Shown one piece after another: positions 9,666-18,074 of a stretch of DNA of 64,000 bases. Every line of letters begins with the position of its first letter. Position 1 is the stretch's first letter. This DNA comes from QQVM01 sp964544885. GTDB taxonomy: Bacteria > Bacteroidota > Bacteroidia > AKYH767-A > 2013-40CM-41-45. The position numbers were made by a program, and so were the translations under genes. The stretch spans positions 1 to 64,000 of the forward strand of contig CAZJDX010000014.1 in NCBI GenBank assembly GCA_964544885.1, in the 5' to 3' direction. The notes beneath the pieces were generated by a model, which did no database searches, was not told where the DNA came from, and saw only the letters and a program-made list of their open reading frames with translations.

Positions 9666-10376
9666 CTATTTCAGGTTATGATAAACCGCCTGAACATCAT
9701 CGTCTTCTTCGAACTTATCGATTAGACTCAGCACCTCATCTTGCTGCTCATCGGAAAGCTCAACAGTAGTAAGGGGAATCCTTTCAAGCGCAGATTTTTT
9801 AATTTCAATCCCTTTATCATACAGCGCTTTCGACATTTTACCAAATTCTTCGTAAGGAGTAGTGATCACTATTTCATCCTCATCCGTCTCCAGATTTTCG
9901 AGTCCGAAATCGATCAGTTCCAGTTCAAGGTCATCCGTACTCAATTTTCCATCGTTGGCGATACGAAAAACACCCTTACGCTGAAACAGAAAGTCAAGTG
10001 AGCCGGTCTTGCCCAGCGTGCCATTTCCTCTGTTAAAATGCATTCTAACGTTAGCGACTGTACGCGTTGGATTATCAGTTGCCGTCTCGACCACAATGGC
10101 TACACCATGCGGTCCATACCCTTCATAGACCGCTTCCTCAAAATTACCTTCCTCCTTCGAACCGGCCTTCTTGATAGCATTATCAATCCTGTCCTTGGGC
10201 ATATTCAGACCCTTGGCATTCAGGATGGCAGTCCTTAGTCTTGAATTATACTCAGGATCAGGTCCCCCACTCCTGACCGCGATGGCAATCTCCCTTCCGA
10301 TCTTGGTAAAGGCCTTAGCCATTTTATCATAACGCGCAAACATCTTATGCTTGCGTTTCTCGAATGCTCTTCCCAT
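9666..10376 (-). CDS. yebC: YebC/PmpR (TACO1) family protein
   Basis: 236 residues, full length for the family. N-terminal MGRAFEKRKHKMFARYDKMAKAFTKIGREI, then GPDPEYNSRLRTAI, the NMPKDRIDNAIKKA motif and the GYGPHGVAIVVETATDNPTRT core, with an acidic C-terminus. The family was first described as DNA-binding regulators; related proteins also act in translation of proline-rich or difficult sequences, so the exact role is open. The stop is only a few bases from the hairpin repeat array. A canonical Bacteroidota promoter lies directly upstream, so it is likely transcribed on its own. Confidence 0.93.
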   Translation of the reverse strand: MGRAFEKRKHKMFARYDKMAKAFTKIGREIAIAVRSGGPDPEYNSRLRTAILNAKGLNMPKDRIDNAIKKAGSKEEGNFEEAVYEGYGPHGVAIVVETATDNPTRTVANVRMHFNRGNGTLGKTGSLDFLFQRKGVFRIANDGKLSTDDLELELIDFGLENLETDEDEIVITTPYEEFGKMSKALYDKGIEIKKSALERIPLTTVELSDEQQDEVLSLIDKFEEDDDVQAVYHNLK

Positions 10377-10397
10377 ATACTTAATAAAAACAGGTCA

Positions 10398-10427
10398 CAA
10401 ACCTACATATTCCATGAAAAAAACCAA
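10398..10427 (-). promoter_or_regulatory. Bacteroidota-type promoter of yebC
   Basis: On the minus strand TTG (10425-10427), a 19-base spacer and TAGGTTTG (10398-10405) match the TTG-N19-21-TAnnTTTG consensus of the Bacteroidota primary sigma factor exactly. The expected transcript start is about 15 bases before the ATG at 10376. Confidence 0.7.
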
Positions 10428-10505
10428 AGGCAAATAAGCTCTTCTTTACCCGTACAGTGTTTTAAAAGTTATTCTCAAAACAGTAGATCATGGGATGAAA
10501 GGCGG

Positions 10506-12263
10506 TCAGTCCATTTCCAATTCTTCCCGTTCCGCGGCGGCTTTCAGATGGGCCTCGCTGCCTGGCTTTCCGATTACCTTATAATTCCCTTCCCCATTCA
10601 GGATACTCGTATAGAGAGGCTGATCATTCAGAACCTGGATAGCCTTTTTCAGCTCCACATCATCCTTGAAGCTGGTTTCAAGCCGGCCTTTCTGGTAATA
10701 GTATCTGGCAGCGATCTCACCTTCCAGAATCATTTTGATCTCATCATGCTTATTTTGCAGATCAAGTTTCTTATCGGCTTCCAGTTTCTTCTTTATGGTT
10801 TCAAATTCAGCTGACAAGGCAGCGAACCTTTTATCTTTCCTGGCCGCCTCTTTGAATTCATCCAGTTGTCTTTCGCTTGGATCGGTATAATCGTATTTTT
10901 TTCCATCAAGGAAGGAAATAAAGTCCTGGTATTGATTTTCTGTCAGTGAAAAATCACGGGCCGGTGCGATTGAATTATTTTCTCTGGCGAATTTATTCGC
11001 GTAATCAAAAATGTGATAATTCCTGAATAGCGCCTGTGAAATTGTACTATAGGGACGGGGATCTGTATAGATATCCGGAAATATACCACTGCCATCATAA
11101 ACAAGCCGGTTACCCTTGGTTTTAAATTCATTGATCAGAGAGTCGGGAACTTTAGCCACACTCCCGTCGGCCGCACGGTGACTATAATCAAGGGCCTGGA
11201 TACAACGGCCACTGGGCGTATAGTACTTTGCTATGGTAACTTTCATGAGGGTATTATAGGAAAGATTATAGGTTTGCTGCACCAGACCTTTTCCGAAAGT
11301 CCTCTGCCCTATCACAACGCCACGGTCCAGCTCCTGCATGGCACCGGTAACGATTTCCGACGCGGAAGCAGAGCCCCTGTCGATGAGGACAACCAGGGGA
11401 ATGTCCTTATCAATCGCTGTCTTTGTGGCAAAATACTCCATGTTCATTTCCCTTATCTTGCCTTTCTGGGAAACAATCTTCTGACCTTCATCAACGAAAA
11501 GATTTACGATATCCACAGCGTCCTTTAAAAGTCCGCCGCCATTACCCCTCAGATCCAGTACTAAATACTTCATGGATGGATTCTTCTTCAGTTCTATGAG
11601 AGCCTCCTTGACCTCCGAAGAAGAATTTTCTAAAAACTGTGTGAGTTTGATGTAGCCGGTATTATCACTTATCATTCCGAAATAAGGAACATTCTTAAAC
11701 TTTATCTCATCCCGCAGAATGGATTTTTCCAAAGGCTGTTCCACACCATGTCGTTTAATCTGAAGCAGTACGGAAGTACCCTTCTGCCCTTTCATAAAAT
11801 TGGTAACATCATCAACTTTTCTACCCTGGGTGCTGTTTCCATTTACGGAAAGTATGATATCTCCCACTTTCAAGCCGTTCTTCTCCGCCGGGAAACCCTC
11901 ATAGATCTCACTGATCTCAATATTTCCATCGCGTTGCTGCACAAGGGCACCAATACCGCCATACTCGGCAGAAACATGGGTCATTCTGTAATCCTCGATA
12001 TCGCTTTCGGGAACAAAAATGGTATAAGGATCAAGCGATGCGAGCATCGCATCAATACCTTTTTTCATGAGTGAACCCGGTTGTATGCTGTCAACATAAT
12101 ACATATTGACATCACGAAACAAGGTGGTATAGATGTCGAGATTCTTACTTACTTCGAAATAATAATCTTCAACAAAACTTAATGAGATGGTTGAACCGGC
12201 AATGATCGACCCGATAATGAGGGCTTTTTTGCCGCGTTTCCAAACAGGGTTCTGAATGTTCAT
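10506..12263 (-). CDS. S41 family C-terminal processing peptidase
   Basis: 585 residues: an N-terminal membrane anchor or uncleaved signal (ALIIGSIIAGSTISLSF), a PDZ domain (about residues 95-175, GIGALVQQRDG...GLKVGDIILSVNG), then the S41 catalytic core. The nucleophile serine is in RGSASASEIV (about residue 299) and the general-base lysine in RTFGKGLVQ (about residue 322). LVLDLRGNGGG is also typical. Such periplasmic proteases trim protein C-termini or remove damaged exported proteins. The roughly 200-residue C-terminal extension is charged and partly helical. Distinguishing CtpA-type from Prc-type needs a tree. Confidence 0.92.
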   Translation of the reverse strand: MNIQNPVWKRGKKALIIGSIIAGSTISLSFVEDYYFEVSKNLDIYTTLFRDVNMYYVDSIQPGSLMKKGIDAMLASLDPYTIFVPESDIEDYRMTHVSAEYGGIGALVQQRDGNIEISEIYEGFPAEKNGLKVGDIILSVNGNSTQGRKVDDVTNFMKGQKGTSVLLQIKRHGVEQPLEKSILRDEIKFKNVPYFGMISDNTGYIKLTQFLENSSSEVKEALIELKKNPSMKYLVLDLRGNGGGLLKDAVDIVNLFVDEGQKIVSQKGKIREMNMEYFATKTAIDKDIPLVVLIDRGSASASEIVTGAMQELDRGVVIGQRTFGKGLVQQTYNLSYNTLMKVTIAKYYTPSGRCIQALDYSHRAADGSVAKVPDSLINEFKTKGNRLVYDGSGIFPDIYTDPRPYSTISQALFRNYHIFDYANKFARENNSIAPARDFSLTENQYQDFISFLDGKKYDYTDPSERQLDEFKEAARKDKRFAALSAEFETIKKKLEADKKLDLQNKHDEIKMILEGEIAARYYYQKGRLETSFKDDVELKKAIQVLNDQPLYTSILNGEGNYKVIGKPGSEAHLKAAAEREELEMD

Positions 12264-12381
12264 AGTGTTTTAGGAATTGGTCAAAGGGACATCCCTTGAT
12301 CTTATGCAATAACGGAAAAAAGTGGCTTTCTATTTATTAACAAGCGTTAATTCTTTCAGCGTGCGAGTCTGAAAATTCTTT

Positions 12382-12798
12382 CTACCTCAGGCTCGCCCCT
12401 TTCCCGCCATACCATGGATGTATTATATAAGACAGCCGGCCTGAAGCAATGGCCGGATCGGTTTGAAGCAGGTCTTTTACCTCCTGTTCCGTTGCCACAT
12501 TAAAAATGAAAATTCCCCTCCAATCGGTATCATCCAAAAAAGGGCCTGCAAGATCGATCTTGCCTTCCTTGTGCAAACGGTCGATGTTGGCGAGATGGCC
12601 GGCCTGAATCCTTTTTACTTCCGACGTGTCCTGATTCCTGTGCGGACCCTTAGTCAGCAATACGAAGTAATATTGCTTCATTTCGTATTCAGCATTGGGC
12701 GTATTGACTTGCCCCAGCAATGTACCGCTATTCGCGATAGAGATCAGAATTATCAGCCGCGTAATCCACACCAGCCTGCGCCTGGTTTTCATCATCAT
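12382..12798 (-). CDS. exported YciI-like (YCII-related domain) protein
   Basis: About 138 residues with a signal peptide (WITRLIILISIANSGTLLGQ) and a YCII-like ferredoxin-fold domain (YYFVLLTKGPHRNQ...HLANIDRLHKEGKIDLAGPF...YIIHPWYGG). The molecular role of this family is mostly unknown. A longer frame starts at a GTG at 12822, but its first codons come from the terminal repeat of the mobile element next door, so I take the ATG at 12798 (ATGs at 12795 and 12792 are equally possible). The insertion edge is about 16 bases upstream, so the native promoter has been moved away or replaced. Confidence 0.75.
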   Translation of the reverse strand: MMMKTRRRLVWITRLIILISIANSGTLLGQVNTPNAEYEMKQYYFVLLTKGPHRNQDTSEVKRIQAGHLANIDRLHKEGKIDLAGPFLDDTDWRGIFIFNVATEQEVKDLLQTDPAIASGRLSYIIHPWYGGKGASLR

Positions 12799-12814
12799 CT
12801 TCTGTTTTTGATAA

Positions 12815-13017
12815 TAGGGCACCGCTAAAAACCTCTTTCAGGTGCTGTCTTGTAAGATAATCAATAGGTCAGTAATTATGATATGCTTGATCTTTTTTTG
12901 CAATACGGCGTTGTTCGTCAGTCAGATACCTAGTTCCAGTATCTTTCTTCCTCACGCCTTGTCTTGCAAAAAAATCTCTAAGCACATCACCCAAAATAGG
13001 TTTTTAGAGGTGCCCTA
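12815..13017. mobile_element. 203-bp foldback MITE with TAA target-site duplication
   Basis: The ends are inverted repeats: TAGGGCACC-G-CTAAAAACCT on the left against TAGGGCACC-T-CTAAAAACCT in the reverse complement of the right end, with imperfect matching continuing to about 35 bases. TAA flanks both sides (12812-12814 and 13018-13020). Inner segments also pair (TTTTTTTGCAA...GGCG against CGCC...TTGCAAAAAAA; GATAC against GTATC at the centre), so the whole element can fold. No transposase is encoded: it is non-autonomous. A TNA target duplication is known for some IS5-family groups, but the parent element is not identified here. Confidence 0.82.
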
Positions 13018-13027
13018 TAATTTAAAA

Positions 13028-13573
13028 CTACCATTTCATACGTTCCTTTAGCCGCAGTATATGCTGAAGGTGATGTTCCGAATGCCAGGCATACAAGGCA
13101 AGGATCGACTTCAGCATAAATTCTTTTTTCGACTCAGGATGAAAAAACTTTCTTTCCCAGTCTGATGGTGTCATTTTCTTCATAAACCAGACCCAACGGT
13201 TGTGCAGCGCCTCCAGCAGGTTTAAGGAAAGTTCAACACCGGCGTACTTTGCATCTTCCAGTTCAGCCCATTTCTCCTCAAGGTAAGGCCGGATCACCGG
13301 TGAATCCTCCGTCAGCGCCAGTTTGAAGCGGCAATAACTGTTCAGGTGGCTGTCAGCAAGATGATGCACAACCTGTCTGACGGTCCAGCCACCATCCCGG
13401 TAAGGAGTATCCAGCTGAGCGTCATCAAGTCTGTCAACGGCATTCCTTAACCTGAGCGGAAGTTCGCTGATGACCTTTATCCATTCAGCAATATTTTCAA
13501 TGGAATAATCCGAAGGCATTTTAAACTTACCAACAGGAAAACGCAACTTGTCTATGTCAATATCAGTAATCAT
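13028..13573 (-). CDS. YfiT/DinB-like putative metal-dependent hydrolase or bacillithiol transferase
   Basis: 181 residues of the DinB/YfiT four-helix fold. It has the expected histidine metal ligands in VVHHLADSHLNSYCRFK and AWHSEHHLQH, and the N-terminal FPVGKFKMP typical of the YfiT/BstA branch. Family members include thiol-S-transferases using bacillithiol, so a role in detoxification by thiol conjugation is possible; the substrate is not shown by sequence. The stop codon lies 10 bases from the right end of the MITE. Upstream is a TAAATTTG element (13614-13621 on the minus strand) in the short divergent spacer with the amidohydrolase gene. Confidence 0.8.
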   Translation of the reverse strand: MITDIDIDKLRFPVGKFKMPSDYSIENIAEWIKVISELPLRLRNAVDRLDDAQLDTPYRDGGWTVRQVVHHLADSHLNSYCRFKLALTEDSPVIRPYLEEKWAELEDAKYAGVELSLNLLEALHNRWVWFMKKMTPSDWERKFFHPESKKEFMLKSILALYAWHSEHHLQHILRLKERMKW

Positions 13574-13613
13574 TTCAGGAGTTTTAATAAGTGGATTTTA
13601 GTAATTTCAGCTT

Positions 13614-13621
13614 CAAATTTA
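13614..13621 (-). promoter_or_regulatory. -7 element TAAATTTG upstream of the yfiT-like gene
   Basis: An exact TAnnTTTG match on the minus strand, about 40 bases before the ATG at 13573. No clear TTG was found at the right spacing, so the support is one-sided. Confidence 0.45.
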
Positions 13622-13631
13622 ATCAAGGACT

Positions 13632-15290
13632 ATGAAAATTCATAAGACATCTTTTCTATTTACCTTATTATCAGTTTATCTCATCCTAACAGCCTGTCAT
13701 ACCAAAAGGGTGGTAGATCTGATCGTTTATGATGGTGTCATATATACGGTGAATCATACATTCAGTATTTCACAGGCAATGGCCATTAAAAACGGCAAAA
13801 TAATAAGCATTGGCAATTCGGCGGATGTACTCGATGATTTTACCTCATCAAATACCATTGATTTAAAAGGCAAATTTGTATATCCGGGATTCATAGACGG
13901 GCATTGTCATTTTTATGGTTACGCCACCGACCTCTTAAAATGTGATGTTACAGGAACGAATTCATTTGACGAAGTGATTGAAAAGATGACAGAGTTCAGC
14001 AGGCAAAACAGGTTTGAATGGTTGCTTGCCAGAGGTTGGGATCAAAACGACTGGCCGGGGAAGCAATATCCTTCGAAGGAGAAGCTTGACAGCATATTTC
14101 CCGATATCCCCGTCTACTTACTCCGCATTGACGGACATGCCGCCTTATGCAACCAGTTCGCGCTGGATATGTCAGGCATTAAGGCCGATACAAAAATTGA
14201 AGGTGGTGAAATTATTCTGAATAATGAAGGCCAACTTACAGGATTACTCATCGACAATGCCATTGATCTTGTAAGATCAAAGATTCCGGCCTTCTCCAGG
14301 GAATTGATCGATGAGGCATTGCTGGAGGCTCAGAAAAACTGCTTCGCGGTTGGAATCACCAGTGTTAATGATGCAGGCCTCGGTAAAGATTCCATTGCAC
14401 AATTGCAAAGCTTACAACTTGAAGGAAAGTTGAAAATGCGTGTCTATGCAATGATGTCGGATGATCCTGAGACCAGAAATCATTTTGTAAAAACCGGCTC
14501 CATAATTACCGACAGATTAACGGTACGGGCCGTTAAAGTTTATGCGGATGGAGCCCTGGGATCAAGAGGCGCCTGTCTGAAGCAGGCCTATTCGGATAAG
14601 CCGGGCCATTATGGATTTATGCTGAGAAGTAAGGAATATCTGGATGAGATTGCCAGGCAGGCCAAGTCTAATGGGTTTCAGATGTGTGTTCATGCCATTG
14701 GGGATTCAAGCGTAGATGAAGTGCTGGATGTTTATACCCGTTATGTATCGGGAGAAAATAACAACCGATGGAGAATAGAGCATTGTCAGGTGGTCGAACC
14801 AAAGACCATGAAACGCTTCGGAAATAATTCCATCATTCCATCTGTTCAGCCTACCCATGCCACCAGTGACATGTACTGGGCGGAAGAAAGACTCGGCAGC
14901 GACAGAATCAAGTACGCATATGCCTATAATGATCTGATGCAAGAGGCAGAGGGTCTTATCGTATTAGGGACAGATTTTCCGGTAGAAAAAATTAACCCTT
15001 TGCATACTTTTTATGCTGCGGTGAGCAGAAAAGACCTGCTGGGCAATCCGCCCGGAGGATTTAATATGGAAAATGCACTGACAAGGAAGGATGCCCTGAA
15101 AGGGATGACCATACTGGCAGCTCATGCCAATTTCGAAGAAGAAAAGAAAGGCAGTCTTGAAGAAGGGAAGTTCGCGGATTTTGTTGTGCTGGATAAGGAT
15201 ATAATGACCATCTCAGACAAAAAAATTCCCGGCGTCAGGCTAATAAGCACCTATCTGAACGGAGAAAAGGTATTTCCATTTACAGATTAA
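13632..15290 (+). CDS. lipoprotein amidohydrolase, YtcJ-like
   Basis: 552 residues. The N-terminus is a lipoprotein signal with lipobox LTAC (about residues 19-22). The rest is an amidohydrolase-superfamily enzyme of the YtcJ / N-substituted formamide deformylase-like group: DGHCHFYGYA carries the metal-binding HxH (about residue 88), VKVYADGALGSRGA the bridging lysine region (about 301), HAIGDSSVDEV a metal histidine (about 353), and GTDFPVEKINPL the catalytic aspartate (about 447). It probably hydrolyses an amide, formamide or lactam outside the inner membrane. Family members act on diverse substrates and no neighbour narrows it. Confidence 0.87.
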   Translation: MKIHKTSFLFTLLSVYLILTACHTKRVVDLIVYDGVIYTVNHTFSISQAMAIKNGKIISIGNSADVLDDFTSSNTIDLKGKFVYPGFIDGHCHFYGYATDLLKCDVTGTNSFDEVIEKMTEFSRQNRFEWLLARGWDQNDWPGKQYPSKEKLDSIFPDIPVYLLRIDGHAALCNQFALDMSGIKADTKIEGGEIILNNEGQLTGLLIDNAIDLVRSKIPAFSRELIDEALLEAQKNCFAVGITSVNDAGLGKDSIAQLQSLQLEGKLKMRVYAMMSDDPETRNHFVKTGSIITDRLTVRAVKVYADGALGSRGACLKQAYSDKPGHYGFMLRSKEYLDEIARQAKSNGFQMCVHAIGDSSVDEVLDVYTRYVSGENNNRWRIEHCQVVEPKTMKRFGNNSIIPSVQPTHATSDMYWAEERLGSDRIKYAYAYNDLMQEAEGLIVLGTDFPVEKINPLHTFYAAVSRKDLLGNPPGGFNMENALTRKDALKGMTILAAHANFEEEKKGSLEEGKFADFVVLDKDIMTISDKKIPGVRLISTYLNGEKVFPFTD

Positions 15291-15298
15291 GAAGTGTC

Positions 15299-15637
15299 TT
15301 AATGATGCTTTTCAGGTTCTCTGCAACAGTCTGGCAGTTTCTTAAAGCTTTTTGGATCAGCATTGAGTGAATCGGCATCATAACCTGTTTTTGTAACGGC
15401 AATTCTTATCGCCACCGGATCTGTTTTGGCGGAGTTGTATACTACGGTAAGAATACCGGTTTCAACGTCGAGTTTCGCTGTCTTAACCCCTTTTTCAAAA
15501 GAAAGTTCGTGCTCAATGGTCTTCTTGCATGTTCCGCAAACAGAAGATGTCTGAATTCGTACGGTGTCTGTTTGTGCAAAAAGACTTGTTGCGACTGACA
15601 GAAGAATGGTGGTGATAAACGAGATCTTTAGCTTCAT
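15299..15637 (-). CDS. exported heavy-metal-associated (HMA) domain protein
   Basis: 112 residues: signal peptide (LLSVATSLFAQ), then one HMA/ferredoxin-like domain with the metal-binding motif SSVCGTCKKTIE (canonical GMxCxxC, here VCGTC), and a short C-terminal tail with a second Cys-Cys-His-rich patch (DCCREPEKHH). A periplasmic copper or other soft-metal chaperone is the likely role. It lies 22 bases downstream of the TonB-dependent receptor gene on the same strand and is probably co-transcribed with it and with the Cys-rich protein upstream. Confidence 0.85.
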   Translation of the reverse strand: MKLKISFITTILLSVATSLFAQTDTVRIQTSSVCGTCKKTIEHELSFEKGVKTAKLDVETGILTVVYNSAKTDPVAIRIAVTKTGYDADSLNADPKSFKKLPDCCREPEKHH

Positions 15638-15659
15638 GATGATTGTTGTTTATTGATTG

Positions 15660-18011
15660 TTATCGGATACTCAGTCTGAGTCCGGCATAAATTCTTCGTC
15701 CGTCTATAGGTCCCCAAATCCTCGAAGCGTCAAAATCATTGCTGAAGGGATTGGCAGCGCTTAGTACTGGATCATGCTGTGTATAATCCAGTAAATTTTC
15801 CGCACCGGCATAAAGCTCAAACCTTCTGAATACTTTTGTGAGTTGCGCATGCATGACAAAAAAGTCAGGTGAGTAGGTATCCGGAATACCATGATCGGAG
15901 TGCTGTGACACAAGCGGAAGTTTCTTACGGTCGTCCCAAATAAATGTATAACTGAATTTCCAATGTTCATCCGGACTCACATAAGACAGATTCATTAAGG
16001 CTTTATTCAGCGACACAAGCGGCTTTGCCTGAAGCACACCTGCATATGTTGATTTCACATCATCCATCTTATAGGCAAGTCTGATATCGGTACCTGGTAA
16101 TAATTCATAGTTCAGGGTAAACTGCATGCTGTTGGAATAGGAACTTCCATCCAGATTATAAATCAGGATTGATGCAGAATCACTATACATATCCACAACA
16201 AGCTGATCCGAAAAATCAGTCCGGTAGAAATCACCGCTCAATGAAGCTTCTTTGCCAAAGGCGAGAAACTTCCATGTGGCATTAAAACCATAATTCCATG
16301 CTCTCTCCGGAACAATCTTTTCCTGTATCAACAGATCCTTGGAGGAAGCCATAACGCTTATATTATCCGCGTAGAGCAAAGGCACCCTGAAACTTCTTCC
16401 GGCACTGAGTCTGATCACAAAGCTCTCCGAAAAATTATACTTTCCATGAAATCTTGGGGTGAATATCCATTTATATTCACTGTGATAGTCCTCACGCAAA
16501 CCCAGAATCAGGGTAAGCTTATCAATATGATTATAGGTGTATTCGGCGAAAAGGCCGGGAACATTTTCAGTTGTCAGTGTTTCAGAAAGATTGAAGAGTT
16601 GGTCCAGCTCTTCATAACGATAGCTGAAGCCGATTTTATACTGATGGTTGGTCTTAGAAAATGTATTCTGATAAATACTCTGTATATACAAACTTCGTTG
16701 ACTCACATTAAAGGTTTTAAGTCCGAAAGATGAGGTAAGATCATGAATGGCAAAGTCCACGATGTTCCCGATACTCTTAAATGGCTTGTCGGGGTAAATC
16801 ACACCAAGTTTAGCAAAGACCTCAGCTCTTTTGTTTCCAACCTCGGTTCTGTAAATTTCGCCGGATGGTCCTGTAGGTGTAGCGCTCTTTATCTGTCCCC
16901 CTTCACGCCGGTCAGTCATCAGCTTTAAACCAAACTGGGATTCAATCCTGTTTCCGGAGTGATACTGCCAGCGATTGTAAAGATTAAACTGGCTGCCTGA
17001 AGGCATGTCTTTGAAGTAATCTTTATTATGGTCCAACTCCGCACCAAGATAGTTTCCGTGCAGCATCAGAATACTGCTCCATTTCTCATTCAATGTTTTT
17101 CTGAAGTGAGTATTGATCTCAGAATTGCCATTCAACTCTCTGAACAGATTGAGATAGAAATCAGGTGTTGATTCTGACTGAGGTTTCAGAAATTCAATAT
17201 TGATCTGACCAGAAGTGGATTCATAGCCATTGAGCACCGAACCGCTGCCTTTAGATATCTGAATCGACTCCATCCATGGCCCGGGAATAAATGTAAGACC
17301 GTAGATACCGCCAATACCACGCACTGAAGGAATATTTTCAGTCATGATCTGGGAATAGATACCACCCAACCCCAACATCCTTATTTCCTTTGCGCCGGTT
17401 ACTGCATCCTTATACGCAACACTTACGGTAGGACTGGTTTCAAAAGCTTCAGACAGGTTACAACAGGCAGCCTTTAGCAATTCCTTCTCTGTAATCACTT
17501 CCGTATTTACAGGTTTAAGTGTGGAAATACCCACCGCATCCCTTTTCCCTTGTATTTCAACGGACCTTAATTCGATATTAGGCTTTAGAAATACGCTGAG
17601 TTCATCTGTCTTCTCAACCTGTATTGTGTCAGGCTGATAACCGACAAAACTAACAACGAGTTGTTGGGGTAATGTGGTCTGAAGCGGAATGCTGAACCTC
17701 CCATTTTCATCTGTGCTCACGGCAATCGTAGAGTTCAGCCAGTGAACATTAGCACCTGTGAGAGGCAGATGGTTTTTAGCATCATTTTTTTCAAGCACTC
17801 TGCCACTTAGTACAGATTGTGAGTAAGCGGAAATCCAGATCAGCATACAGAATAAAGTGGCCGGAAACTGAATCTTTGAACCTATACTTTGAAAGACAAA
17901 CCGGTTGGGACCTTGTGCAAGGCTTGCCGGAAAAGACATCTGTTTCGGGTCAGGCAAGGCCTGCCCGCCTGATCCCGGGCACATTTTCTTTAATACATAT
18001 TTTCTTTTCAT
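15660..18011 (-). CDS. TonB-dependent outer-membrane receptor, probably metal related
   Basis: About 783 residues from the ATG at 18011 (MKRKYVLKK); a start at 18062 is also open. It has a carboxypeptidase-regulatory-like domain (VLSGRVLEKNDAKNHLPLTGA...), a plug domain (about residues 150-270, including IRMLGLGGIYSQIMTENIPS and a KGSGSVLNGYESTSGQINIE segment), and a beta-barrel ending AGLRLSIR. The N-terminus is odd: the hydrophobic signal core (FPATLFCMLIWISAYSQ) is preceded by roughly 45 residues encoded partly by palindromic DNA. Flanking HMA and Cys-rich genes suggest uptake of copper or another metal complex. Confidence 0.88.
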   Translation of the reverse strand: MKRKYVLKKMCPGSGGQALPDPKQMSFPASLAQGPNRFVFQSIGSKIQFPATLFCMLIWISAYSQSVLSGRVLEKNDAKNHLPLTGANVHWLNSTIAVSTDENGRFSIPLQTTLPQQLVVSFVGYQPDTIQVEKTDELSVFLKPNIELRSVEIQGKRDAVGISTLKPVNTEVITEKELLKAACCNLSEAFETSPTVSVAYKDAVTGAKEIRMLGLGGIYSQIMTENIPSVRGIGGIYGLTFIPGPWMESIQISKGSGSVLNGYESTSGQINIEFLKPQSESTPDFYLNLFRELNGNSEINTHFRKTLNEKWSSILMLHGNYLGAELDHNKDYFKDMPSGSQFNLYNRWQYHSGNRIESQFGLKLMTDRREGGQIKSATPTGPSGEIYRTEVGNKRAEVFAKLGVIYPDKPFKSIGNIVDFAIHDLTSSFGLKTFNVSQRSLYIQSIYQNTFSKTNHQYKIGFSYRYEELDQLFNLSETLTTENVPGLFAEYTYNHIDKLTLILGLREDYHSEYKWIFTPRFHGKYNFSESFVIRLSAGRSFRVPLLYADNISVMASSKDLLIQEKIVPERAWNYGFNATWKFLAFGKEASLSGDFYRTDFSDQLVVDMYSDSASILIYNLDGSSYSNSMQFTLNYELLPGTDIRLAYKMDDVKSTYAGVLQAKPLVSLNKALMNLSYVSPDEHWKFSYTFIWDDRKKLPLVSQHSDHGIPDTYSPDFFVMHAQLTKVFRRFELYAGAENLLDYTQHDPVLSAANPFSNDFDASRIWGPIDGRRIYAGLRLSIR
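17911..17976. repeat. nested palindromes in the receptor's N-terminal coding region
   Basis: CCTTGTGCAAGG (17911-17922) is a perfect palindrome. GGGTCAGGC (17947-17955) pairs with GCCTGATCCC (17967-17976) with one bulge. The segment is GC-richer than its surroundings and lies inside the reading frame between MKRKYVLKK and the signal-peptide core, without breaking the frame. It looks like a small in-frame REP- or MITE-like insertion; no target duplication was identified. Confidence 0.5.
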
Positions 18012-18074
18012 GATGATGATTTTGTGAATGTAAAACAGAGGCGATATCCGCCCCGGATGCACTAAATCACAAGA

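Noticed and set aside
9059..9681. Open reading frames with SRSLRKNLA-type peptides on both strands
   Set aside because: They are translations of the hairpin repeat units, recurring with each unit; one runs through the N gap.
12842..13051. 69-codon plus-strand ORF
   Set aside because: Almost entirely inside the foldback MITE and overlapping the end of the yfiT-like gene; no protein features.
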